Below, in pieces: positions 6,675 to 17,585 of a stretch of DNA of 64,000 nt. Origin of the DNA: Hymenobacter nivis (lineage in GTDB: Bacteria; Bacteroidota; Bacteroidia; Cytophagales; Hymenobacteraceae); NCBI RefSeq assembly GCF_003149515.1, contig NZ_CP029145.1, positions 1,798,001 to 1,862,000 on the forward strand, in the 5' to 3' direction. Positions within the stretch are counted from its first letter, which is position 1; the number at the start of each line of letters is the position of its first letter. Below the pieces are notes generated by a model. That model saw only the letters and a program-made list of their open reading frames with translations, did no database searches and was not told the origin of the DNA. The translations under genes and the position numbers were made by a program.

Positions 6675-8201
6675 TTAAAAATCGATTTTTTGGATTTCGG
6701 CGAGGGCCGAGTCGCCGTTTTCCAGGGGCCCCAGCACGTCGAACACCTTGTCGGACCAGCCGGCGATGAGGGCCACGCCGTCTTCGGCGCGCACTTCGAG
6801 CGGGGCCGTGCCGAGGCCAGCCAGGTCGAAGAGGTAGAGGCGGGCTTGGGGGGCCACGGTGCGGCGGTACAGGGCCCATTCCTGGGCCAGTGAGCTGCTG
6901 TTCCACTGGCTGTTCCAGAGCTGAACGTCGGTGAAAATCATCACTTTGTCCTGCACCTCGCGGCGCTGGCGCAGGTTCTGCACCACCAGGTAGCCGTTGG
7001 TACCGTAGCCCACTTCATCCTCGCGGCGGTAGAACTCCTCCACGTTGCGGAGCACGGGGCCCCGGGGCAGCGCCACCCGCTTCCACGTATCACCGAACAT
7101 GCCGGTGACCACGTTTTGGCAGCGGCTCTGGAGCGACATGCCCAGCACGAGGCTCACGTCGTAGAGCAGGACTTTGCTGCGCGGCGAAATAGGCTTTTGC
7201 ATGGAGCTGGACACGTCGCAGGCCACCAGTACGCGGGTTTCGGGGCCGAGGCCGCGCAGGTTGGCCGCGCTGTGGGCAATGGCGGCCTCCAGGGCCCCCA
7301 GCACCGCGGCGGTGTGGCCGCTGGGCACCGCCTTCACCTCGCGGTAGGCGGCCAGGAAGCGCAGGGGCAGCTGCTGGCTGCGCGCCACGGCTCGCCCATC
7401 GGCCAAGGTGGCGCACACCTGCGCCATGGTCGCGGCCGACACGTTGGCTTCGAGCAAGTTGCGCAGGTTGCGCAGCAAGGCCATGTAGCCCAGCTTGCCA
7501 CTACCCACGAGCGTTTCCCAGGCGGTGCGAACGGCCATTTGCCGGTCGGCTTCGGTAGCGAAGGCTTGCTGGCCGACGGCCAACAGCTCGGTTTCCCAGA
7601 TGTAGGGCGTAGGCAACTCGCCGCGCACCGGCTGGTCGAACACGGCTTGCTAGGCGGCATTTTTGGCGCTGGGGTGCACCAGAAACAACGCGTCGCGCAG
7701 GCGCACGGCCCCGGCCCGGTCGTACTTAGCCAGCTGGTAGGCGTCGAAACAGTTGAAGGCTTCGGCCAGGCCGCGCTGCATTTACTTGGAGGGGCGGCCC
7801 AGGGTTTTGCGGCCGGTGCGCGCGTTGGCCGCGGCGTAGTAGGCCAGCAATTCGGTAATTTCGTCGACCCGGGCCACCACGCGGGCCACGAGGCACACCA
7901 CGGTGTTACCGCCGTTGTGCACGCGGGCCAGCTCCACGGCCAGCACCAGGGGCACCGAGCGCAAGTGCAATTGCTCGCGGGCGTACACCGCCAGCTGCGC
8001 CACGAACCGGGGCTCGTTTTTGGCCACCAGCGTACGCAAGCGCAGCAAGCGGGCATCGGCGGCTTCATAGAACTGGTCGCTGAGCGCGGCGGTGGCCACG
8101 GCAGCGTACAATTCCAGCTGCGGCGTGAGGGCAAAAGCGGGGGCCCCCTCGTGGTTAGTGGTGAGGGCGGCGGTGGTACGGAAGAAGAAGTTGAAGCGCA
8201 T
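6675..8201 (-). pseudogene. rsr: Ro60-like TROVE/vWA protein gene with two in-frame stops
   Basis: A single frame of 509 codons from ATG 8201 encodes a Ro60 (Rsr) homologue. The N-terminal TROVE part contains NHEGAPAFALTPQLELYA and NGGNTVVC. The C-terminal von Willebrand A domain has the MIDAS motif CDVSSSM and later FTDVQLW. Ro proteins are ring-shaped and bind Y RNAs and misfolded RNA. The frame is closed by TAA (7782-7784) and TAG (7650-7652) without any frameshift, and sequence between and after the stops stays homologous (EAFNCFDAYQLAKYDRAG). I call it a recently inactivated gene. Suppression, sequencing error or two separately translated halves are alternatives. It heads the Y RNA/rtcB strand. 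Confidence 0.8.
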
Positions 8202-8315
8202 CTGGTGGGAATTGAATGGGTGGAAGAAGTAGAGCTCGGATTTTGGCAATAATTAATCAGGCCAATTTAATTCGATTTACTAATTATTAATTTCAATTAT
8301 ACATAGTTATTCCAG

Positions 8316-8341
8316 ACAAATAAAAACGTGTTTTTATTTGT
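8316..8341. promoter_or_regulatory. Palindrome upstream of rsr
   Basis: Perfect arms ACAAATAAAAAC/GTTTTTATTTGT around GT, 115 nt before the rsr start. It could be an operator or a leftover terminator; the A/T tracts do not decide. Confidence 0.4.
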
Positions 8342-8564
8342 GCAGTAAGGCCACGAAAAAATCCGGCTTTGGGGGACCGGGCTTTCGTTAGGTACGCAAT
8401 ACAAGCCGAATTTATCGGGGTATTTTACGCAGTAAGAAAGCACGGCCGCGCCGGTCCCGCTGGCCGCGGCTGGGGCGGCATTTGGGCTGTTTGCTGGAAA
8501 GCAGGGTGGGAATGAACGGCACGGAGCGGATTGGCAACTGGCTAGGAAAGGGCCACTAAACAAA

Positions 8565-8590
8565 AAACCCGAGCGTTATGGGCTCGGGCA
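8565..8590 (-). terminator. Intrinsic terminator of a short minus-strand transcript
   Basis: On the minus strand CCCGAGC-CCATAAC-GCTCGGG is followed by TTTTTTG. No annotated long gene precedes it, which suggests a short transcript initiating below 8820. Confidence 0.7.
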
Positions 8591-8616
8591 GTGTCGGATT
8601 TCAGCGGAGGCTAAAA

Positions 8617-8697
8617 TCAGGCAAACGTACCGAGCAGAGACAGCCATTCTGGCTGCGTCTTATCCGAATTACTGGTGAATTTCAGGTAGCGGTACAT
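8617..8697 (-). CDS. Candidate 26-residue peptide
   Basis: ATG at 8697, stop TGA. The predicted peptide starts MYRYLKFTSNSDK and ends SLLGTFA. The reason to consider it is context: it sits just upstream of a convincing terminator on the same strand and downstream of a striking palindrome. No ribosome-binding site is obvious and I do not recognise the peptide. The transcript may instead be a small non-coding RNA. Confidence 0.35.
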   Translation of the reverse strand: MYRYLKFTSNSDKTQPEWLSLLGTFA

Positions 8698-8751
8698 AAT
8701 TGTTTGCTTTTTAGTACGACACAGGTTGAGGATTAATTTTAATTACGCAAC

Positions 8752-8806
8752 TAATTATTGCAGGATTAATTAAGGATTAGAGGATTAATTAATCCTGCAA
8801 TAATTA
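8752..8806. promoter_or_regulatory. 21-bp perfect inverted repeat with GGATTAATT motifs
   Basis: Arms TAATTATTGCAGGATTAATTA and its exact complement are separated by 13 nt. GGATTAAT occurs three times in or near it and GGATTAG once in the spacer. It is upstream of the short minus-strand transcript and looks like a dense operator, or a cruciform. Confidence 0.5.
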
Positions 8807-8823
8807 TTCAAACAACAATTCTG

Positions 8824-9028
8824 TGTCATGCTGAAGAAGGAAACATCTTACCAAGCTATGATTACGCTGCTGGCGTAGTTTACAAAAACGGGGTAGGGTG
8901 CGGGGCTTGCCCCCGCCCGTCGTTGCACGGTCTAGGCTCGAAGCGTGCAACGACGGGCGGGGGCAAGCCCCGCACCCTACTGCGCGACGAGTGCAACGGG
9001 GAAGGATGCTTACTTCGTCAGCATGACA
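8824..9028. repeat. Decayed MITE (M1 family) with an R3 insertion
   Basis: Outer ends TGTCATGCTGA (left) and TCAGCATGACA (right) resemble the M1 repeat ends, and the body has ACATCT/GATGCT remnants. The middle is occupied by the R3 palindrome. Confidence 0.5.
8893..8980. repeat. Palindromic repeat, family R3 copy 2
   Basis: Arms of more than 30 bp beginning GTAGGGTGCGGGGCTTGCC, nearly perfect, with the short interior TCTAGGCTCGAAGC. Nearly the same as 4028-4117. Confidence 0.85.
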
Positions 9029-9147
9029 GGGGGCCGGCGGGAAAACGCGGGGGCCCCAAAGGGCAATGGCCCCCGCTACCGGGGCCCCAAAGCCAAATAA
9101 CACCCGCCTGAAAAACATCCGGGGCGGTTTTGCAGTACCTGCCGCGT

Positions 9148-10050
9148 ATGCCGCGCCTTGCTACTTCCGACCACTACACGCTGGATTTGCCCGCCGGGCA
9201 CCGCTTCCCCATCGCCAAGTACGCCCTGATTCGGGAGCAGCTGCTGTGGCAGGGCGTGGCCGCGCCGGAGGATTTTTACGAGCCGGGGCTATGCGCGGAG
9301 GACGACGTGCTGCGGGTGCACACCGCCGCCTACTGGCACCGGGTGCGCGATTTGCAGCTTTCGGCCCGGGAGGTGCGCAACCTGGGGCTGCCGCAGAGCC
9401 CGCAGCTGGTGCGCCGCTCGCTCAGCAGCAGCGCAGGCACGCTGCAATCGGCGCTGGGGGCCCTAAAAACCGGCATCGGCCTGAACCTGGCCGGCGGCAC
9501 CCACCACGCGTTTGCCGACCGCGGCGAGGGGTTTTGCGTGCTCAACGACCAGGCCATTGCTGCCGCGCACCTGCTGGCGCACGGGCTGGCGCGGCAAATT
9601 TTAATCGTGGATTTGGATGTGCATCAGGGCGACGGCACAGCCGCCATTTTCCGCGACGAGCCGCGGGTATTTACGTTTTCGATGCACGCCGGGGCCAACT
9701 ACCCGCTGCGTAAGGAGCAGTCGGACCTGGATATTGCGCTGGCGTTGGGCACGGGGGACGCGGAGTATCTGCGCACGCTGGAAGCCACACTGGGGCCCCT
9801 GGTGGACCGCGTGCGGCCGGACTTTATCTTTTACCAGGCGGGGGTAGATGTGCTGGCCACCGACAAGCTGGGCAAGCTGGCCCTCACGCCCGCTGGCTGC
9901 CAGCAGCGCGACGCGCTGGTGCTGGGCCTGTGCCGCGCCCGGGCCCTGCCGGTGGCCGTGAGCATGGGCGGCGGCTACTCCGAGCGGCTGGCCGACATCG
10001 TGGACGCGCACTGCAACACGTTTCGGGTAGCGTTCAACTTTTGGCCCTAA
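9148..10050 (+). CDS. Histone deacetylase family protein (AcuC/HDAC-like)
   Basis: 300 residues from ATG 9148; a TTG 18 nt upstream is less likely. Bacterial HDAC-fold enzymes remove acetyl or other acyl groups from lysine or polyamines with a zinc ion. The signature is present: LAGGTHHA (the paired catalytic histidines), DLDVHQGDGT (Asp and His metal ligands), and a later GVDVLATDKLG with the third metal aspartate. The MGGGYS end motif is also there. The length is close to the acetoin-utilisation type. It is 29 nt before the next gene, so the two may be co-transcribed. Confidence 0.9.
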   Translation: MPRLATSDHYTLDLPAGHRFPIAKYALIREQLLWQGVAAPEDFYEPGLCAEDDVLRVHTAAYWHRVRDLQLSAREVRNLGLPQSPQLVRRSLSSSAGTLQSALGALKTGIGLNLAGGTHHAFADRGEGFCVLNDQAIAAAHLLAHGLARQILIVDLDVHQGDGTAAIFRDEPRVFTFSMHAGANYPLRKEQSDLDIALALGTGDAEYLRTLEATLGPLVDRVRPDFIFYQAGVDVLATDKLGKLALTPAGCQQRDALVLGLCRARALPVAVSMGGGYSERLADIVDAHCNTFRVAFNFWP

Positions 10051-10079
10051 ACGGGCGTTATCTACCCGCTGCCGTTGCC

Positions 10080-11078
10080 ATGAAAAAACTTACCGCCTCC
10101 GCTTCCTCCCCCATCCTGCCCGCGCCGGTGCGCGTGCCCGTCACCCTTGCCGAGGCCTGCGCGCCGGGGAGCCTGGCCCAGGCCGCGTTTCGGCGGGCGC
10201 TGCTGGCGCTGGAGGGGCTGCGGGCACAGGTGCAGGCAGAGCAAGAGGCCCGCGCCACGGCCCGCCAGCGGTATTGGAAGCAGGTGGGCCCCGCCGCCGC
10301 CGCCGTGGTGGCCGCCCGCCGGGCCCTGTACATGCCACTGGAAGGGGCCCTGCTGACGCCCTACTTCAGCCGCCTGGAGGAGGAGCAGATTGCTCAGTTT
10401 ATCGTGGGCAACGCCGGGACACTCATCGCGCGGTTTGGCGAAGACGAGGCGGCGATGGTGGCCAAGTACGCCCCGCCGCGTCCCGCGGGGGCCCCGGCCG
10501 AAGCTCCCGCCGGGGCCCCCACCCCGCCGCCGTCGGCCCAGGAGCAGGCGGCCGAGGCGCGCCAGCAGGCCCGGACGCAGCGCCTGGCCGAGGCCACCAC
10601 TCTGGCTGCTCGCGCCGACCAGCAGCGTCTGCAAACCAGCGCCAAAACTGTGTACCGCCAGCTCGCCCGCACCCATCACCCCGACCTGGAGCGCGACCCC
10701 ACCCAGCAGCGCGCCAAAACGGAGCTGATGCAGGAAATAACGTCAGCCTACGAAACCGGCGACCTCTACGCCTTGCTGCAGCTGATGGCAGACTCAGCCC
10801 ACGCCGACGCGGCCGATGCCGACGTGCTCATCGAGTACACCCAAGCCCTGCACCGCCAGCAAATCGACCTCAAAAACCAACTCAACGCCCTGCAATACGG
10901 CCCCGACGGCCTGGGCACCAGAACCGGCAAGAAGCGCGAAATCGAGCTGCGCCAAATCAAGCGCGACCTGCGCGCCGAGGCCGAATACGTGCAGCAAGTG
11001 GCCCGCCAGCTGCACGAAACCGCCGGCCTGCGCGAAATCCTGCGCGAACTAGCCGCCGAGGGCCTTGAGACTGTGTAA
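10080..11078 (+). CDS. J-domain-like protein
   Basis: 332 residues. The middle contains a J-domain-like stretch, TVYRQLARTHHPDLERD, whose HPD tripeptide (about residues 200-202) is the part that stimulates DnaK ATPase. An alanine/proline-rich linker (about 135-165) precedes it, and a long helical C-terminus (about 240-330) follows. There is no zinc finger or DnaJ C-terminal domain, so this is a J-accessory (type III) protein, not DnaJ. ATG at 10080 gives an MKKL start and follows the HDAC gene closely. Confidence 0.7.
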   Translation: MKKLTASASSPILPAPVRVPVTLAEACAPGSLAQAAFRRALLALEGLRAQVQAEQEARATARQRYWKQVGPAAAAVVAARRALYMPLEGALLTPYFSRLEEEQIAQFIVGNAGTLIARFGEDEAAMVAKYAPPRPAGAPAEAPAGAPTPPPSAQEQAAEARQQARTQRLAEATTLAARADQQRLQTSAKTVYRQLARTHHPDLERDPTQQRAKTELMQEITSAYETGDLYALLQLMADSAHADAADADVLIEYTQALHRQQIDLKNQLNALQYGPDGLGTRTGKKREIELRQIKRDLRAEAEYVQQVARQLHETAGLREILRELAAEGLETV

Positions 11079-11082
11079 AAAT

Positions 11083-11160
11083 GTAGCGCGGACTTTGTAG
11101 TCCGCGCTACAGATCCTTCAGCGACCGTTCAACTGCGCGGACGCGCAGCGTCCACGCTAC
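11083..11160. repeat. Palindromic repeat, family R2 copy 1
   Basis: A hairpin GTAGCGCGGACT-TTGT-AGTCCGCGCTAC is followed by CAGCGACCGTTC and a second imperfect hairpin ending GTCCACGCTAC. The repeat overlaps the stop codon of the nuclease gene. Related copies are at 30952-31083 and 41911-41988. Confidence 0.75.
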
Positions 11161-11891
11161 TCTTCGCCGCTGAGGCCCAAGGACTCTACGGCGGCTTGCA
11201 CGGCCTCGGCTCGGTAGGCGGGCGCGGTGGCGGGGGCCCGCAGCAGGCGGAGTAGGCGGTGGTATTTCTCGCGGCCTTCGGCAAGCATCTGGTCGGTTAC
11301 TTCGAGGGGGAAGACGCCGAAGGGCTCGGATTTTTGCACGCCCACCAGCAGGAACCGCTCGGCGCCCAGGGCGTCGGTATAGAAGGCGGCCTGGCGGTCG
11401 TAGTCGTAGGCCGAGCACTGCCAGCGGAAGTGGTCGGCATCGCGGGCGTTGGTGGTTTTGAAGTCGACGACGGTGTAGGGCAAGCCGGGGGCGTCCACCA
11501 CCAGGTCGGCGCGAAGCTTGCAGAGGGTGCCGGTTTGGGGCTCGGTGAAGAGTACGCTGGGCTCGGGCGTGCCGGCTTCGAGCAAGCGGTTCAGCTCGGT
11601 GTTGAGTTTCACGCCTTCCACCAGCCACCAGACCAGCGTATCGTTCAGGCCAGGCTGGCCGGGTTGGTAATCAGTGGGTTCGAGCAGAGCGGTGTGGAAA
11701 GCGGTGCCGAAGCTCAGGGCCCCGGAGTTGCTGCCGTTGCCGCCATCGGTGCGCGGGGGGCGGCCGTCGAGGGCGTCGCGCAGGCGCGAGAGGTCGGAGT
11801 TGGCAATAGCCGGCAAGGCCCGGTAGGTGTCGTAGTCGAGGCGCAGCAGGTCGGGCCGGCGAAAGGCGGGGTCGGCGGGAAGGGAGGACAT
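11157..11891 (-). CDS. PD-(D/E)XK nuclease superfamily protein (RecE/Exo VIII-like)
   Basis: 244 residues. The core has the order seen in phage RecE/exodeoxyribonuclease VIII-like nucleases: ALSFGTAFHTALLEP, then LRADLVVDAPG, VVDFKTT (the D...D-x-K active site) and AYDYDRQAAFYTDAL. These enzymes degrade double-stranded DNA 5'-3' and usually pair with a single-strand annealing protein; none is seen nearby, so it stands alone. The stop codon is inside repeat R2. Confidence 0.8.
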   Translation of the reverse strand: MSSLPADPAFRRPDLLRLDYDTYRALPAIANSDLSRLRDALDGRPPRTDGGNGSNSGALSFGTAFHTALLEPTDYQPGQPGLNDTLVWWLVEGVKLNTELNRLLEAGTPEPSVLFTEPQTGTLCKLRADLVVDAPGLPYTVVDFKTTNARDADHFRWQCSAYDYDRQAAFYTDALGAERFLLVGVQKSEPFGVFPLEVTDQMLAEGREKYHRLLRLLRAPATAPAYRAEAVQAAVESLGLSGEE

Positions 11892-11965
11892 GCCTTGCTA
11901 ACAGCAAAACGGCGCGTTTTGCTGCATTGGGGGCGGGATTTTTCTTATGGGGCTCCACGGGGGCC

Positions 11966-12283
11966 CTAGGGCTTTTTGCCCAGCACCAGCGTGGTATAGC
12001 CCTGTTGGGTGGAGAAAGTGCTTTGCAGCACATACCCTTCGCGGTACAAGGCACTCAGCACCTTGTAATAGCCCTCGCCAGAAGCAACCAAGCGTTTATT
12101 TGTCCTTCCACTCGGAAATTCTATTTTCTCACTTTTGCCCTCGCCCCGGGTAACCACCAACTGCACTGAAGCGCCATTGTCAAGCATCCGCACCACCACA
12201 AGATCCGGGCTAGGAGTTTGGGCGGCGGCAGGGCGCGTGGCAAGGGCCAACAGGCACGCGCTCAGGAAAAGGAGTTTTTTCAT
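11966..12283 (-). CDS. Small secreted protein of unknown function
   Basis: 105 residues from ATG 12283 with a clear Sec signal peptide (MKKLLFLSACLLAL, cleavage after AAAQ near residue 22). The mature part of about 80 residues has a short strand-rich pattern (SVQLVVTRGEGKSEKIEF, YTTLVLGKK). No family is recognised. The upstream region is an M1 MITE. Confidence 0.6.
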   Translation of the reverse strand: MKKLLFLSACLLALATRPAAAQTPSPDLVVVRMLDNGASVQLVVTRGEGKSEKIEFPSGRTNKRLVASGEGYYKVLSALYREGYVLQSTFSTQQGYTTLVLGKKP

Positions 12284-12328
12284 AGCAGTAAAATAAAGCT
12301 GAGTGCGTGAATAACGGCTGAGCGGCCG

Positions 12329-12457
12329 TTGAATTGGTAAAAAGGCGGTCATGCTGAGCGTAGCCGAAGCATCTCTCCCACGTCGTTGCACGATTGATTT
12401 ACTCAGCGGGAGAGATGCTTCGACAAGCTCAGCATGACCGCCTTTTTACCAATTCAA
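12329..12457. repeat. MITE M1 copy with extended inverted ends
   Basis: Ends TTGAATTGGTAAAAAGG and complement, continuing into GTCATGCTGAGC..., with GAAGCATCTCTCCC on one side and GGGAGAGATGCTTCG on the other around a short centre. It lies between two divergent genes. Confidence 0.85.
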
Positions 12458-12537
12458 ACAGCTTCTGGACGGACGAGGCGAAATGCGCGTATGCGTTTCC
12501 AGCGCTAAGCTTTCTCATCCATTCCTACCAAAACCTT

Positions 12538-12957
12538 ATGGCACCTTGGCTCCCGTTCGCCCTTTTATCGGCCGTGTTTGCGGCCCTCACCGCCATTTTT
12601 GCCAAGGTTGGCATCAAGGATGTCGATTCGGATTTGGCCACAGCGATTCGCACGGTGGTGATTCTCATCCTGGCCTGGGGCATCGCCATTGGGCGCGGGG
12701 CCACGGCCGGGCTGCCCGGTATGAGCGGGCGCACGTGGCTATTTTTGGGGCTGTCGGGGCTGGCCACGGGGGCCTCTTGGCTGTGCTACTTCCGGGCCCT
12801 GAAGCTGGGGCCCGTGAGCAAGGTGGCCCCCATCGACAAGCTGAGCGTAGCGCTGGCCATTGGGCTGGCGGTGGTGTTTCTGGGGGAAAGTTTGAGCTGG
12901 CGCACGGCCCTGGGCGCGGGCCTCATTGTGGCCGGCAGCGTGGTACTGGCACTCTAA
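12538..12957 (+). CDS. EamA family transporter (single-repeat, 4-5 TM)
   Basis: 139 residues from ATG 12538; the upstream extension runs through the MITE. One EamA repeat is visible: FALLSAVFAALTAIFAKVGI, a TM with VVILILAWGIAIG, FLGLSGLATGASWLCYFRAL, KLGPVSKVAPIDKLS, and a final GAGLIVAGSVVLAL. Short EamA proteins act as dimers and export small metabolites; the substrate is unknown. Confidence 0.85.
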   Translation: MAPWLPFALLSAVFAALTAIFAKVGIKDVDSDLATAIRTVVILILAWGIAIGRGATAGLPGMSGRTWLFLGLSGLATGASWLCYFRALKLGPVSKVAPIDKLSVALAIGLAVVFLGESLSWRTALGAGLIVAGSVVLAL

Positions 12958-13096
12958 CATCCAAGGTGTTACCTCTGCAATATGTAAAGTCGTAATCGGT
13001 TTTATACCAGCCGTTTCACCCGTTTTTCACTCAACCCTGGGGGCCCCGGGCTCGTTTGTGGGGAAAGCCATTCGCTTCCACTAGCCTCTCCTCCTC

Positions 13097-13897
13097 ATGC
13101 GCTTACAAAACCGCATCGCCCTCGTCACGGGCGGCAGCTCGGGCATCGGCACGGGCATCGCCCGGCAAATGGCCGCCGACGGCGCCACCGTATTCGTCAA
13201 CTACCACGGGGGGCCCTCCGCCAAGGCCGATGCCGTGGTCAAGTCCATCACCGATGCCGGCGGAAAGGCTTTCGCCATCCCGGCCGATGTGAGTAAGGAG
13301 GACGAGGTGCAGGCCATGTTCGCCCACATCATCCAGCAGTGCGGCACGCTACACATTTTGGTGAATAACTCGGGCCAGCAGCAAGATGCGGCGTTTGTGG
13401 ACATGACGCTGGCCCAGTGGCAGCGCGTGATTGACGTGAACCTGACCGGGCAGTTTTTGTGCTCGCGCGAGGCGGCCCGCGAGTTTCTGCGCCGGGGGCC
13501 CCAGCCCGAAATTGCCCGCGCCACGGGCGTCATTCTGCACACCAGCAGCGTGCACGAGGTCATTCCGTGGGCCGGCCACGTGAACTACGCCACCAGCAAG
13601 GGCGGCATCATGCAGCTCATGAAAAGCACCGCCCAGGAGCTGGCGCCCCACAAAATCCGGGTGAACAGCATCGGGCCGGGCGCCATCAAAACGCCCATCA
13701 ACACCAGCGCCTGGGACACGCCCGAGGCCGAAACCGCCCTGCTCAAGCTCATCCCCTACGACCGGGTGGGCGTGGTGGAGGACATTGGGGGCCTCGCCGC
13801 CTGGCTCTGCTCCGACGAGGCCGACTACATCACCGGCCAAACCATTTTCATGGACGGCGGCATGACGCTCTACCCCGGCTTCGCCACCGGCGGCTGA
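13097..13897 (+). CDS. SDR oxidoreductase (glucose 1-dehydrogenase-like)
   Basis: 266 residues, classic SDR. The cofactor motif TGGSSGIGTGIA is at the N-terminus, NNSG at about residue 91, and the catalytic SS...YATSK near residues 153-170. An MDGGM motif near the C-terminus is typical of the glucose 1-dehydrogenase-like subfamily. It probably uses NAD(P)H on a sugar or polyol. The next gene, a glucosidase, is about 150 nt downstream, consistent with paired glucose release and oxidation, but that is inference. Confidence 0.85.
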   Translation: MRLQNRIALVTGGSSGIGTGIARQMAADGATVFVNYHGGPSAKADAVVKSITDAGGKAFAIPADVSKEDEVQAMFAHIIQQCGTLHILVNNSGQQQDAAFVDMTLAQWQRVIDVNLTGQFLCSREAAREFLRRGPQPEIARATGVILHTSSVHEVIPWAGHVNYATSKGGIMQLMKSTAQELAPHKIRVNSIGPGAIKTPINTSAWDTPEAETALLKLIPYDRVGVVEDIGGLAAWLCSDEADYITGQTIFMDGGMTLYPGFATGG

Positions 13898-13904
13898 TTT
13901 TTTA

Positions 13905-14046
13905 GAATGTGGGGATGTGGAAATGTGAAAATGCGCTGGCTGTGTACGCGTATTTCTCTGCCTGCTAATTATTGGCAGCCTCACCTTTACCGGCATCCGC
14001 ATCCGCACATTTTCACATTCCCACATTCCCATATTTTCACATTTTT
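13905..14046. repeat. Imperfect inverted repeat before the GH63-like gene
   Basis: GAATGTGGGGATGTGGAAAT (13905 on) and a reverse-complement-like tract (ACATTTTCACATTCCCACA) near 14010-14046 form a long imperfect stem of TGTGGAAATGTG-type words. Possibly a decayed repeat element or terminator. Confidence 0.45.
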
Positions 14047-14049
14047 AGC

Positions 14050-16668
<2,619 letters not shown>

Positions 16669-16693
16669 TAACATTCTTTCTCCTTTGCAATCC

Positions 16694-16796
16694 AGGCCGT
16701 CATGCTGAGCGCAGCCGAAGCATCTCTCCTCTCCCCCTGAGTAATCATTTTACTGCCGCAGTAGAGATGCTTCGGCTGCGCTCAGCGTGACGGCCT
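16694..16796. repeat. MITE M1 copy
   Basis: Ends AGGCCGTCATGCTGAGCGC and GCGCTCAGCGTGACGGCCT with GAAGCATCTCT / AGAGATGCTTC inside. It sits directly before the cyclase gene start. Confidence 0.85.
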
Positions 16797-16813
16797 GCAC
16801 AAATTCTCAAAAC

Positions 16814-17428
16814 ATGAACTACCTCGACATCACCACGCCCATTTCCGGCGAAATGGTGCACTGGCCCGACAACGCTCCGGTGCACCTACGCCTCACCCGC
16901 TCGTTTGCCTACGGCGACCCGGCCAACGTGAGCGAAATCAGCATGAGCGTGCACACGGCCACCCACGTCGATGCGCCGCGCCACTTCATCAAGGACGGGC
17001 CCGACGTGACGACGCTCGACCTGAATACGCTGCTGGGGCCCTGCCGCGTGGTGCGCATCCACGACCCCCGGCTCATCACGCTGGCCGAAGTAGAGCCCAT
17101 CGACCCGCAGCCCGGCCAGCGCATCCTCTTCCGCACCCGCAACTCGGACGCCGACTGGACGCACCAGCCCTTCAACCCCGACTTCGTGAAGCTGGACTTC
17201 CCCGCCGCGCAGTTCCTCCAGCAGCGCGGCGTCGTCTGCGTCGGCGTAGACTACCTCTCAGTAGGCGGCGCCTACACCCACCACGCCCTGCTCGACTACA
17301 ACATCACCGTCATCGAAGCCCTGGCATTGGGCGACGTGGAGCCCGGCGATTACGAGCTGCTTTGCCTGCCCCTGGCCATCGTGGGCGCCGACGGGGCCCC
17401 CTGCCGCGCCCTGCTACGCCCACTGTAG
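16814..17428 (+). CDS. Cyclase family protein (kynurenine formamidase-like)
   Basis: 204 residues from ATG 16814; an in-frame GTG at 16787 lies within the MITE. The signature HTATHVDAPRHF (metal-binding HxxTHxDxPxHF) identifies the cyclase/arylformamidase (KynB) family, which hydrolyses formylkynurenine or related amides and is metal-dependent. The expected later segments GVDYLSVGG and HHALLDYNI are present. No tryptophan catabolism genes are near, so the substrate is open. A terminator hairpin follows at 17488. Confidence 0.85.
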   Translation: MNYLDITTPISGEMVHWPDNAPVHLRLTRSFAYGDPANVSEISMSVHTATHVDAPRHFIKDGPDVTTLDLNTLLGPCRVVRIHDPRLITLAEVEPIDPQPGQRILFRTRNSDADWTHQPFNPDFVKLDFPAAQFLQQRGVVCVGVDYLSVGGAYTHHALLDYNITVIEALALGDVEPGDYELLCLPLAIVGADGAPCRALLRPL

Positions 17429-17487
17429 GGCGGAAACGGCTGTACCGCCAAGCTGCGCTGGCATGTCGTCAAACCAGCCGCAAACAC

Positions 17488-17534
17488 AAAGCCGCCCCGG
17501 GGCCCCTCATTACAAGAGTTCCTGGGGCGGCTTT
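17488..17534. terminator. Hairpin terminator between convergent genes
   Basis: AAAGCCGCCCC/GGGGCGGCTTT stem with a 25-nt loop, between the cyclase gene (+) and the DJ-1 gene (-). Confidence 0.7.
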
Positions 17535-17547
17535 ATGTCTGGAGGAG

Positions 17548-17585
17548 CCGGGGGCTACTTGCTTAGCCGGGGGCTACTTGCTTAG
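17548..17585. repeat. Tandem 19-bp duplication at the DJ-1 gene end
   Basis: CCGGGGGCTACTTGCTTAG occurs twice head to tail. The unit contains the stop codon and last codons of the DJ-1 gene. Reading stops at the first stop met, so the protein is unchanged. Confidence 0.85.

Larger units (their letters stand above)
8202..9147. other. Gene-poor stretch between rsr and the HDAC gene
   Basis: About 950 bases that are AT-rich at the rsr side. It holds a palindrome (8316-8341), a terminator (8565-8590) with a possible micro-ORF (8617-8697), a 21-bp inverted repeat (8752-8806) and a decayed MITE (8824-9028) that contains an R3 repeat. No further coding region is supported. Confidence 0.6.

Noticed and set aside
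11157..11891. Prophage recombination module at the PD-(D/E)XK gene
   Set aside because: No single-strand annealing protein, integrase or structural phage genes are near; one isolated nuclease is not enough.
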